Of a stretch of 64,000 nt of DNA, positions 52,958 to 63,447 are shown in pieces. Both the position numbers and the translations under genes were made by a program. The DNA comes from Trematomus loennbergii (taxonomy: Eukaryota > Chordata > Actinopteri > Perciformes > Nototheniidae). The first letter of the stretch is position 1, and every line of letters starts with the position of its first letter. The stretch is taken from assembly GCA_012861695.1 (NCBI GenBank), contig JAAOOA010000033.1:21183434-21247433 (forward strand). The letters are read 5' to 3'. The notes under the pieces are model-generated. The model saw only the letters and a list, made by a program, of their open reading frames with translations. It searched no databases and was not told where the DNA came from.

Positions 52958-54770
52958 AAATCAAATCAAGTTTTATTTATATAGCACATTTATAAACGAT
53001 TTTTGGTCGAGCCAAAGTGCTGTACAAATAGTAAAAATACCCTACAGTAAAGACATGTTACAGCTAATACAACAGCACAGTTTGTTCAGAATATCAGTAT
53101 GAGAAAAAACGACACCCTCTGTCCTTAGACCCTCACATCGTACAAGGAAAAACTTCCAGAGAAAAACCCACATTTCAAAGGGAAAAAATGGGAGAAACCT
53201 CGGGGAGAGCAACAGAGGAGGGATCCCTCTCCCAGGACGGACAGACGTGCAATAGATGCTGTGTGTAAATCGAAGAGATAATACGTTTTACAGCGTAGGT
53301 AGGTAGACCGAATGATAGGAAATGCATGTGTCTATAAGAAGAAGATGAATCCACGAGGATGTCAACAACAATCCTGTGGGAGCCATCAGGGAAGCAGCAT
53401 GACGAGACCCAGGCAGGACCGCAGAGACAGGCCCAGCCACGACCCGAAGTCCACAACTTAATCCAGAACTCAGGATAGAGGATCCAGGGCACAGGACCAC
53501 AGCAAGAGGATCAGCCTCCACTCCGGATCCCGGCGTCGATATAGACACAAAAGAAGAAAAATGTGGCTGGGTTAATCGGAACAAGAGAATACACAGACAC
53601 AGACAGACAGAAGGAAGAACAAGCACTCCTTTATCCAAAGCGACTTACATCGTTTTTCAATATACGATCCAAATCTTTTAGGATTTAAGTGAAAGAGCAA
53701 GGACCCAAATATAGGTAAAGATGCACAGCGTATCTACGTCAATGCAGTCTTATTAGATTATTATATCAGCTATAAGCTTTATCAAAAGGAAGGTCATAAG
53801 CGTACCAATAAAACGGATAGTCTATCGGCCGCCCGAACACAAACCGGAAGCCGAATTCCACAAAAGTGGAGCTTGATAAGAGAAGGCTAGAAGGCCAGAG
53901 AGAAGAAATTAGTTTTAAGTGTCGATTTAAAACCCCTAGGGTCTGGGCCGACCTCACATGGAGGGGCAAAATATTCCAGAGCCTGGGGCCCGCTGCTACG
54001 AATGCTCGGTGCCCTCGGGTTTTAAGCCTGGTCTTAGGCACTATCAGCAGCTGGTCAGCCGACCTTAAGGCTCTGGCTGGGGTGTAGCGATGGAGGAGTT
54101 CGGCTATATAGGCCGGAGCCAGCCCATTTAGGGCTTTGAAAACAAATAAAAGGAGTTTAAAATCTATTCTGAACCAAATTGGAAGCCAAGCCAGAATTGG
54201 GGTGATGTGGTGACGCTTTTTGTGGCCAGTGAGAAGATGTGCAGCTGCGTTCTGAACTAGCTGCAGGCGTCGAATTGATGCCTGGTCATACCCACATACA
54301 GAGCGTTGCAGTAATCCAGTCTCGAGGTAACAAAGGCGTTGATAACCCTTTCTAGGTCTTTAAAAGATAAAAACGACTTGGTCTTAGCCAACAGTCGTAT
54401 TTAAAAAAGCAGGTCTTGACTACGGTGCTGACCTGCTTATCAAATTTAAAAGCGCTATTGACCAAGGTTCATGACAGAGGAGAGGATGTTTTTATTGAGG
54501 GAGCCCAGAATATCAACCGGGGAGGCTAGAGGTTGGGGTCCAAAAAAGATGACCTTGATGATCTTGCTCTCGTTGAGGGTGAGGAAGTTTTGGCTCAGCC
54601 AGGATTTAATCTCTGTTAAGCAGTCCATCAGCTGCTGTAGTGAGTTGGCATTTTGATTGAGAGGCAGATAGATCTGTACATCATCAGCGTAACAATGGAA
54701 GGGGATATTATGTTTTGTGAGAATTGAACCTAGGGGCAGTATGTACAGTAGAAAAAGGATGGGGCTCAGG
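52958..54770 (-). mobile_element. 5'-truncated LINE, reverse transcriptase C-terminal part
   Basis: Read on the minus strand it carries LSPILFLLYILPLGSIL, the catalytic CYADDVQIYLPL near 54680, and LNESKI. The C-terminal region follows (HHITPILAWLPIWFRIDFKL, then FKALNGLAPAYIAELLH, TRLKTRGHRAFVAAGPRLWN). Its 3' UTR ends at about 52958 with a TTTTATTTATATAGCACATT-type block (as read on +). The coding frame has several breaks. The 5' end stops where copia sequence begins near 54770. Confidence 0.8.
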
Positions 54771-54862
54771 ATGATAATGAGACGGTTACAGAATACATTA
54801 TCCGAGCTGAGCAGATCATTACGGCACTCAGGAGCGCGGGAGAAGCACCGAGTGAGGGACTA

Positions 54863-55240
54863 ATGATGGCGATGGTTATGCGGGGGTTACCCGAAAAATA
54901 CAAGCCGTTCACACTAATGGTGACACACGGTGACAGTGAAGTAACATTGGGACAGTTCAAGGCGAAGTTGAGGAACTTCGAGGCCTCAGAAGATTCAGCC
55001 CCAGCCTCAGACGAGACGAGCGAGAGGGTGCTGAGGGTCCAAGCAGCAACAAAGAGAAAGCCCGCCAAACGATTCATCCCCGATGGCGACGGAGAACGCG
55101 TCGGCGCATGTTGGCGATGCGGAGAGAAAGGCCATCGAAAAGATGACTGCAGAAAGAAAGTCTGGTGTAGCTTTTGTAAAAGCAAAGGGCACACAGACAA
55201 AGCATGCACAAAGAGGGACCGCGGTGATGCTGCGCGGTGA
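54863..55240 (+). pseudogene. copia gag fragment with zinc knuckle
   Basis: Contains VMRGLPEKYKPFTLMV and LGQFKAKLRNFE, typical of the UBN2-type gag domain. A basic stretch and one CCHC knuckle follow, then a second Cys-rich segment (CSFCKSKGHTDKAC). The frame ends at a stop before the protease. Confidence 0.8.
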
Positions 55241-55602
55241 GCATGCCAGGTGGTACCGGAGAAGCTGCGGGAGGAGATGACTACACCCTCAAAGTGCGAG
55301 CTGAAGAGACCAGCCTACAGAGACAACAACTACAGACCCACAGAAAAGGATTGATCGTGGACACGGGAGCGTCGTCCCACATCATCAACGATAAGAACAA
55401 ATTCAAGATTTTGACAGCACCTTCAAGCCGGAGAGACACAGCATGGAATTGGCAGACAGGCGTACCTTCGGGTGGCGCAAGGCAGAGGAGAAGCAGAGGA
55501 GAAGCAGAGATGTGTCTGATAGACAGCGAGGGACGACGGTGTAAAGTGACTCTGAAGAACGCACTATACATCCCATCGTACCCCAAGAACTCTTTTCCGT
55601 GA
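55237..55602 (+). pseudogene. copia protease fragment
   Basis: Carries the aspartic protease core GLIVDTGASSHI and a later ECLIDSEGRR-like stretch (here MCLIDSEGRRCKVTLKNALY). The frame breaks shortly after YIPSYPKNSF. Confidence 0.75.
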
Positions 55603-56591
55603 AGTCTGCTACAGCTAACGGCGCCAAGGTGTTCTTCGACGAAGGTAAAGATGTTCTGATGTTACCGGATGGTACCAGGTTTGACATTTATGTATGTAAG
55701 AAAATGTACTATTTGCAAACAGAGTGTGATGTTGAAGATAAGTGTCATGTCAGCCATGATATCCAAACGTGGCATGAGATTATGGGTCACTGTAATTATG
55801 AGGATGTTTTAAAGCTGCAGGATGTAACTGTAGGTATGCATATTAAGGGTACAAAGCGTAAGCCTGATAAAGATTGTACAGTATGCATAGAGGGAAAGTT
55901 TACCCAAACGAGAAACAGAGATCCGACCGATAAAGCAAACACACCACTTGAGTTGGTGAACACTGATCTAGCTGGTCCAGTTAATAACGAGTCCATAAAT
56001 GGCTTCAAGTATATGCACTCATTTACAGATGTGTGTACAGGGGCAGTGTTTGTTTATTTCCTGAAAGCGAAGAGTGACGCAGTTCAAGCCACTGAGAAGT
56101 ATCTGGCAGATGTAGCTCCCTATGGGACTGTGAAATGCATTAGATCAGATAACGGGACTGAGTTCACTAGTAAGGAGTTTCAGACACTATGAGAAAGAAC
56201 AAGATCAGACATGAGACGTCTTGTCCTTATTCCCCACATCAAAACGGGACAGCTGAAAGAGAAGGGCGCACTCTTTTTGAAATGGCCAGTGTATGCTTAT
56301 TGACAGTGATCTACCTAAAAACCTTTGGCACTATGCCATTCAGGAAGCAGCCATACCAGAAACCGGTGTTTTAATAAGCACACGGGCACTACGCCATATT
56401 CAGCACTGACAGGGAAAAAGTGTAACTTAGCTAGGATGCATAAGTTTGGAGCAGTGTGTTATGCGTACCAGCAGGACAGGGGGAAATTAGATACTAGGTG
56501 TGAGAAAGGACGTTTTGTAGGGCATGACAAGGGAAGCCCCGCCTATCTAGTTTACTACCCGACAAAGAGAAGGTGCAGAAGCACAGACTAG
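55599..56591 (+). pseudogene. copia integrase fragments
   Basis: The zinc-binding GAG-pre region (HEIMGH...CTVC) is followed by the catalytic core with NTDLAGPVN and IRSDNGTEFTSKEFQ. The frame is broken near 56192; the core continues in other frames (CPYSPHQNGTAEREGR, then KKCNLARMHKFGAVCYAY). It is not intact. Confidence 0.8.
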
Positions 56592-56941
56592 TAAAGTTTA
56601 TCACCAGCACAACTTGTGATAGCGAGACTCAGACACAGAGGCTAGAACAGGATTCGGAGGAAGACTGTGAAGAGGGAGTAAAGGCCCCACAGCCTAGTGT
56701 ACTGAGCACAGATGTACAGACTAACGGTCCACAGTCAGCACCAGAGGATGATGGCGAACAGCACCCTAGGTCGTCACATGCCTCAGACAGTGGGAGATAT
56801 CCCAGTAGGGAGCGAAAACCCCCAGAGTACTTGAGAGATTATACTCAGGAAGATAGTGATGAGATGATAAAACACTCACTAGTGTAGATTATTGTTACAG
56901 AGCAGTTTGCGGTGTACCTCTGACCTTTAAAGAGGCCATGC

Positions 56942-57330
56942 ATGAGTCACTGGGGAAAAGCGATGGATGAGGAAATTAAGTCTCTAGAAGACAATAAGAC
57001 TTTTACCCTGACAAAATTGCCTGAGGGCAGGAAAACAGTGGGAGGTAAATGGGTCTATTCAGTTAAGGGAGACGTTGACGGACACGACAAATACAAAGCT
57101 AGGTTCGTAGCGAAAGGATACAGTCAGAGGGCGGGGATAGATTACGGGGAGACGTTCTCACCAACAGCCAACCTGACAAGTGTACGTGTATTAATGCAGA
57201 AGGCAGCCCAAGAGGATTTGATTTACACCAGATGGATGTAAAGACGGCCTACCTGCATGCACCCATCGATCACGACATTTACATGGAACAACCTGAGGGT
57301 TATGTAAAGGAGGGAGAAAGCTAGTGTGTA
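56942..57330 (+). pseudogene. copia reverse transcriptase N-terminal fragment
   Basis: WGKAMDEEIKSLEDNKTFTL and KYKARFVAKGYSQRAGIDY mark the start of a copia-type reverse transcriptase. A frame break near 57235 precedes MDVKTAYLHAPIDH, and another precedes the KLEKSIYGLKQSGRNWN block. The catalytic Asp pair region is absent. Confidence 0.8.
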
Positions 57331-57415
57331 AGCTAGAGAAGTCAATTTACGGCCTGAAGCAGTCAGGGAGAAATTGGAATACGATGTTGCATGAATGCTT
57401 AACAGATGACAATCA

Positions 57416-58587
57416 TAAATCTAATCGATAGATTTATGATCGATAGATTTATTATTCGAAAATTATAAAAGATGGGTAGACATGTGGAGATTATCCGACT
57501 AAACAAAACGTGATCCGTCTCTTAAATGTGTGTCAACCACAGACCTTATTCAAGCTATTTTCCAAAATCCTATGGAGAAATTGCATTGCATTTTTGTCGA
57601 AGGAACCGGAAGAAGTTTCGGGTTTTAGGACGCGTCACTGCGGTTCTCTATTGGATAGCGCTGTAGCACTGTGATGTCACTACCTGGGGTATAAGACCGT
57701 TGGAGTCACGCCCCTTCTCTCTCTGTCCTTAAGTCTCTTGACCTGTGTGCATCTAATAAATAACGCCGTGATGAATGGCTAAACTTGAACTGCTGAGAAT
57801 AGTCACCTTTCTGCTGCAGAGAGACAAAAGGTATAAGTCTAAATCTGCTAACACACGTTGAAATATCTGTTTTATTAATTAACCACTAACTAAAGAGAGG
57901 TTCAGACACATGTACCAAAACATGTCAAGTTTCTCCAAGGCTGAGAACACATGCAGCCTGTACATTTTAATAAAAACTTATTTTGAACAGATTGTATCTA
58001 TTTGTGATCATACTGTGTGACCTGCTTGTATGTACTCACACAATAGGTGTACTCTTCTCTCTAGTGTTGTACTGTCTCAGTGTGAACATAGATTAAACAG
58101 CCAGCCAAACTCTTGAGAGCCAGGGAATGAGCAGCATGCTCCTTTATTAACTTATTTGCAGTCCACTGACATTCAAACAGAGTGAAACTATAAAAAAACA
58201 AGTTACAAGGCACTCAATGATCTCATACATGCAAGTGTATTGTGTAACATACACAGATTAACACATGGGACCGCTAACTGTAAACAAGGTAAATATAGCT
58301 AATGCTAGCTGTGCAATAAGCATGTATACAGGCTAGTATGGCTAACGCTAGCATGTATGCTAATGCTACCGTGTATGCTAATGCTAGCGCGAATGCTAAC
58401 GCATTTTCTCATTGTGTTTAAACATCTCCAAATGACATCACATAAACACAATACATGTTTCTAATCCTTACAGTGTAAGTGTAAGGCTTACACTTACACT
58501 TACAGTCATTGCTTTCTGACGGACTTGACCCTTTTACTCTTCAGGTTGCATAGGGAAAATTAGTAGCAGTCTACTGCCATGCTATTC
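57416..58587. other. Non-coding DNA with LTR-like and GCTAAC-rich stretches
   Basis: A duplicated ATCGATAGATTTATG unit lies at 57424-57452. The stretch 57540-57840 has a promoter/terminator-like layout (GGGGTATAAGACC, then CTAATAAATAACGCC) and could be a decayed LTR, but no paired copy or TG/CA ends were found. Around 58295-58410 there are degenerate repeats of ATGCTAATGCTAGC. A 14-bp-arm palindrome lies at 58472-58500. Confidence 0.4.
58472..58500. repeat. Perfect 14-bp-arm palindrome
   Basis: AGTGTAAGTGTAAG and CTTACACTTACACT flank a single G. It lies 81 bp before the target duplication of the long-inverted-repeat element. Confidence 0.85.
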
Positions 58588-59679
58588 CAACCCAGTCTCA
58601 CGGCATTTCGTGTTATAGTCACGACATTTAATCTATTGATTCGTGTTCACCAACACGATTTTCCCTTTTTTTCGTGTCACACAGACGATTTTAAAAGCAA
58701 TGTATTTCTATTGGTAGTATGTTTCGTGCCTGCAACACGTCTTTTTTGTCGGGTCTTGGAAGAGTGTGTGGTTCATAAAAACATGTTCTTACTCAATATC
58801 AAGCCACGATTATTGTTTTTATTTTAAATCGTATAATGTCTGACTTTTTTTGCCGTCCGCGAGGAAAATAAATGGGGCTCAGAGCCTCAGAATACTGAAA
58901 TCTGTTTTTTAAATCTTTTTTTCCTTAATTTGTTATTCTTTTCTAAATAACATACTGTTATTTACTCAACAATAACACACAATTATCTTGTTTTTATTTA
59001 TTTGTTTAATTCCATAATCTCTGGCTTTTTTGGCGTCCGTCAGGAACTGAATTTCAAAATAAAAATAACCGGAAACAGACGTAGGCCTATATGGGACATT
59101 TCGAGCATCATTGCGATACACAGCCACTGAACTGATTACCCAAGATCCTCAGCTATGGTTTAAGCTCGGTGATTGGATGTTTTAGCCGCAATGCACGTTG
59201 GGATATGGTGTTAATGCGATATGAAATCCGAAAAACATTTCGGAGTTTAGGATGGCCGAAGACACTACACTACCCATAATCCCCAGCTATCGTTTGGGAC
59301 TACAGTCCCCGTGATTAATCTTCAAGCTCTGGATTGGATGTTGGAGTGGCAGTGCGCCAAGGTTACGCCGAGCGTCAAACAGCTCTTTGAAATGGAACGA
59401 AACCACGGCAGACTATCCAAAACTGGATTCGAACGGGACCAGCAGATTCTGATTAATGATGTGAAATATAAACAACCCTTAAATCAGACTTTAGTTACAC
59501 CTGAGTAAAATTCAGGGAAGGTGATTCTCAAGTGCCAACAATCAGGCGAGATATTTGATAGTTGATGCTTGAGAAGACTAAACATTTATCTGCAGATCCC
59601 TATAAAGTATATTCATTACTCGTTATTCTCTACTAATAGTTAATTAAAGACTGTATATAATGGCTATTTTGCACATCCC

Positions 59680-59950
59680 TTTCAAGATTTCAAGATTTTC
59701 TAAGGTTTATTGACATATCATATACACAACTACGGTGTAGTTATGCAATGAATAAAAACTTGGGTCGCCGGTTCCTCAACAGTGCATTACAAGACATCTA
59801 TCAATATGTGTGTACCTCCACCATTAAACTGTCATATTCTGCACATTTCTTATACTATCTACATACACTTATAAGAGTATAATTAATATGTATAATATCA
59901 GTTAAAATAAGTGCTTCAACATAGTTAACATTGCAGGAAAGCAATATATT
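59680..59950 (-). repeat. LINE-derived 3' tail inside the long-inverted-repeat element
   Basis: TTTCAAGATTTCAAGATT and CTACGGTGTAGTTATGCAAT match the repeats at 16.4 and 48.1 kb. It was probably inserted or captured between the arms. Confidence 0.45.
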
Positions 59951-61295
59951 AGATGTTAAGTACTTTGTCAGGCTTAATATTTATCTGTAGATACCCCCAA
60001 AGCTTTTTCTTATTTAAAAGAAGACCTTAATCTAAAGTATTATTTAATGTTTAAATAAAGGTTAATTCGTTTTTCTGTTTTGCACATCCCTATTCCATCC
60101 GGCACTAAACTGTTTTATTGTAGAGATCACTTACAGTATCTTCTTGATTTTTTATATTCTATATTTCTATCATTGACCTTCTACTTTCCCTCTATGAAAG
60201 TCGAATATAACACATAAAAAAAAAAAAAAAATTCAATAACGTGCTAACCACACAATTCCATAATAACTTTTTATTATTAGTGTTGGTCCGCCCCTGCTTA
60301 TGTATGTATAACATCTGAAGATGTGTAGTTTATTCATGTTTTCACATAATTTTACAGCATATTGCTATATTATTTCACATGTTTTACTTCTACACATTAA
60401 TATCTGATTTGTAAAACAGACAGAAAGGTATATCCGTCATTTAATGGTAAGCTATTGAAATTCTGAATCCATAGATGTGTCTCCATCACCAAAAACCCCT
60501 GACTATTCTTTCAACTCAGTATTTACATTCTACGAATTGGATCAAATATAAAAGTCAGCCGAATTAGTGTTGATACTGCAAGGAGACGTATTGTGTGAAG
60601 AGAAATTGAAGATGTTGTTTAATTGCTGATATATTTATGATCCACGTCACGTATTCAGTTTCGGTAGCAGTTCTTCCAGTTTGTCTAGAAGTCTTCTAAT
60701 CAGGGCTCTATAAATAAAGAACTACGGCAGATGTGTAATATTTAATGCAGCCGAACCGTGTATTACAATGCCGTTATCTGATGACTTTCAAAGAGAAAAG
60801 CAAGCACACTTTTTTTTAAATGTTGTTGGATTTCATATCGCATTAACACCATATCCCAACGTGCATTGTGGTTAAACAGAGCTTGAATATTAATCACGGG
60901 GACTGTAGTCCCTAACAATAGCTGGAGATTATGGGTAGTGTAGTGTCTTCGGCCATCCTAAACTCCGAAATGTTTTTCGGATTTCATATCGCATTAACAC
61001 CATATCCCAACGTGCATTGCGGCTAAAACATCCAATCACCGAGCTTCATCCATAGCTGAGGATCTTGGGTAATCAGTTCAGTGGCTGTGTATCTGTTTCC
61101 GGATATTTTATTTTGAAATTCAGTTCCTGGCGGACGCCAAAAAAGCCAGAGATTATGGAATTAAACAAATAAATAAAAACAAGGATAATTGTGTGTTATT
61201 GTTGAGTAAATAACAGTGTGTTATTTCGAAAAGAATAACAAATTAGAGGGAAAAAAAGATTACAAAAATACAGATTTCAGTATCCTGAGGCTCTG

Positions 61296-62565
61296 GGGCC
61301 TCATTTATAAAGGGATATACGCTCAAAAAATGGCGTACGCCAGTTTCTACGCAATGTTTGCGATTTATACAATTCTAACTTGACGGGAAAATGTGCGGTC
61401 CTCCACGCAAACTCTAACCCATGCGTACGCACTAAGCACAACAACGGGAGAGACGAGAAACTGCGACACCGTTGGCAGAAGGAAGAATGGAGAGAAATAT
61501 GTGGAAATAATACCATAAATCAAATGTTACCTCTCATTTATCATAGGCCGATATGAAGAATTCATTTTCAAACATTGATTAAAGCCAATCTTAAAATGAT
61601 TAAACACACGCCTGTTTGAGACTCCTCAGTGCACACAAAAACATAACTTGGAGAAATAAATAAATACGGATATGTTATTTAAAACCACCTCGAATATGTT
61701 GTGTTAATGTTATGGAATGTTTTCTCATAAATGATGCGGTAAGCAGGAGGACAGAATTACGTCTAAACTGACGCCGTTTTGCATTTCTATAGGTTGTAGA
61801 TACGAGCATGGTTTTATATACTATCACGTTTAATCGTGTTTTTATGCCGTTTGCCAAGACTTGATAAGTCGCTCGTAAAACACAGGAGGTATGGAAACTA
61901 AGAACACCATATGTGGTAAATTATACAGCTAATATAACACAACACATTAGTTGTATTTCCTTTAACTGGTGGATTATGGATATATAGTTGCTGATCGAAA
62001 GCTGGAACACAAACCACCAAATACAAAAAAATAATTCAGATCCAGTCGTCATGACTCAAACACACTGCCTGAGGAAGGTTATGTGTATTTTTTTGTCATT
62101 AACTTTTTTCGGACCACTTATTTATTTATTTTGGTGACGATCCGACCTCCATGCTGCTACTCTGGTTCAAACTGCATCCACCAAACAATATGATTTATCT
62201 CGACCTCCCAAAATAACCAAAATCTGACACGGTGTGAGATGTCTTTTTTAGCTGTTCTGTCCTCATTTCCTGCGATCTTCTTCATGCAGTCAGTCAAAAT
62301 GAATGAATGAATGGGCGTTTCTTTGACTATTTATAGGCAAATATGGGCGTTACGTGAAGCCCGCAAAAGCTGCGCCGCATTTCGAGTCGATTGTGATTTA
62401 TAAAGGGAAACCGACGTAGGAAGTGCCGTACGCACTTCCCTCGCCGGTACGCAATGTTTTGTGAATCGGAAAATGTCGGAACATTTCTGTACCTATTTTT
62501 TTGCTTTGTACTACGTAAGCAACCTTCCCACGTGAATCCTACGCAAGGCGTTATAAATTAGGCTC
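61296..62565 (+). mobile_element. Nested non-autonomous DNA transposon (PIF/Harbinger-like)
   Basis: A 1270-bp insert in the right arm of the host element. Its ends GGGCCTCATTTATAA and GAGCCTAATTTATAA (reverse complement of the right end) are 15-bp inverted repeats with two mismatches. The 3-bp CTG on each side (61293-61295 and 62566-62568) is single in the uninterrupted left arm, which shows the empty site. Inside, TACGC-rich subterminal stretches (ATGGCGTACGCCAG and CGCCGGTACGCAATG) are seen and no transposase. A 3-bp duplication fits PIF/Harbinger, though CTG is not the usual TWA. Confidence 0.75.
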
Positions 62566-63039
62566 CTGAGCTCCATTTATTTTCCTCACTGACGGCAAAA
62601 AAAGTCCGACATTATACGATTTAAAATTAAAAACAATAATCGTGGCTTGATATTGAGTAAGAACCATAGACTGTATATATAAAGAACATGTTTTTATGAA
62701 CCACACAGCTTCCAATCTTCCAAGACCCGACCGGACAAAAAGACGTGGTGCAGGCACGAAACATACTACCAATAGAAATACATTGCTTTAAAATCGTTCT
62801 GTGTGACACGAAAAAAATGGGGAAATCGTGTTGGTGAACACGAATCAATAGATTAAATGTCGTGACTATAACACGAAATGCCGTGAGACTGGGTTGGCTA
62901 TTCAGTTCACTTTCTCCTACTTTCTGTACCTGGTTTCCTGTTTAACCTTCAGTACACATTTTACAAAAATATAAATGTGCAAATATGAAACATATAGGTC
63001 AATATCACCTTGCTATTGGCAGCTGAACTGTCAATACCC

Positions 63040-63447
63040 CAAAACATATTCTTAGATAGAAATACCTAATTTGAGTTATTTAGACACAATTAACACTTAT
63101 AGTTTAATGTCTTGTAGATAAGAATAGATCATATTTGTTAAGTGTTATTATGGGAGAATTACTATTCTTGTGGTACTACTGCCTTATTAGGCCCATATTG
63201 AGCAGAGCATATTAAGACCTAAACTCATGTACAACAACTTCCTTACTTGCAACAAATAAGCACTATTAGAGGGTTATTGAGGAAAAACTCTCAACTAATG
63301 GCTTATTACTTGTAGAATATGGTCATGTAGAATAAGGCATTAATAAGTGTTTTATAATGACTAATAAGAGCCAATATACTGCTAATATGCATGTTAATTA
63401 ACAACTAGTTGATGGTGAATTTGTGTACCTTAATATAAAGTGTTACC
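63040..63447 (-). mobile_element. Dispersed repeat ending in AAAGTGTTACC
   Basis: Ends TTAATATAAAGTGTTACC; read on the minus strand it begins GGTAACACTTTATATTAAGG, a very common start of fish and vertebrate interspersed repeats. It has internal ATTAGAGGGTTATTGAGG and AATAAGGCATTAATAAGTG blocks. The left boundary is unclear. Confidence 0.5.

Larger units (their letters stand above)
54771..57415 (+). mobile_element. Ty1/copia LTR retrotransposon remnant, internal region only
   Basis: A degenerate internal region in the copia order gag - protease - integrase - reverse transcriptase. Gag keeps a CCHC zinc knuckle (CWRCGEKGHRKDDC) near 55110. The protease keeps DTGASSH near 55365. The integrase has the GAG-pre segment (TWHEIMGHCNYEDVLKLQ) and a core with the SDNGTEF block near 56145. 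The reverse transcriptase start (KWVYSVKGDVDG, KARFVAKGYSQRAGIDYGET) is followed in another frame by MDVKTAYLHAPIDHDIYMEQ. At least five frame breaks are seen, and the sequence stops before the catalytic reverse transcriptase box and RNase H. No LTRs are visible at either side, so the copy is dead and truncated at both ends. Confidence 0.88.
58588..62896 (+). mobile_element. DNA element with ~0.75-kb inverted repeats and 7-bp target duplication
   Basis: It starts CAACCCAGTCTCACGGCATT and ends with the exact reverse complement. The outermost 45 bp or more are identical, and the arms remain alignable for about 750 bp (left 58588-59335, right about 60876-62896 without its insert). The flanks carry the 7-bp duplication GCTATTC (58581-58587 and 62897-62903). 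The centre (59336-60875) has no convincing open frame and includes a retrotransposon-tail fragment. Without the nested 1.27-kb insert the element would be about 3.04 kb. Long inverted repeats are known for Mutator-like and foldback-type elements, but the 7-bp duplication does not clearly match one superfamily. Non-autonomous. Confidence 0.85.

Noticed and set aside
59311..59508. 65-codon open frame at the inner edge of the left arm, a possible transposase start
   Set aside because: Short, starts inside the arm, has no DDE or DNA-binding motif, and no continuation in the centre of the element.
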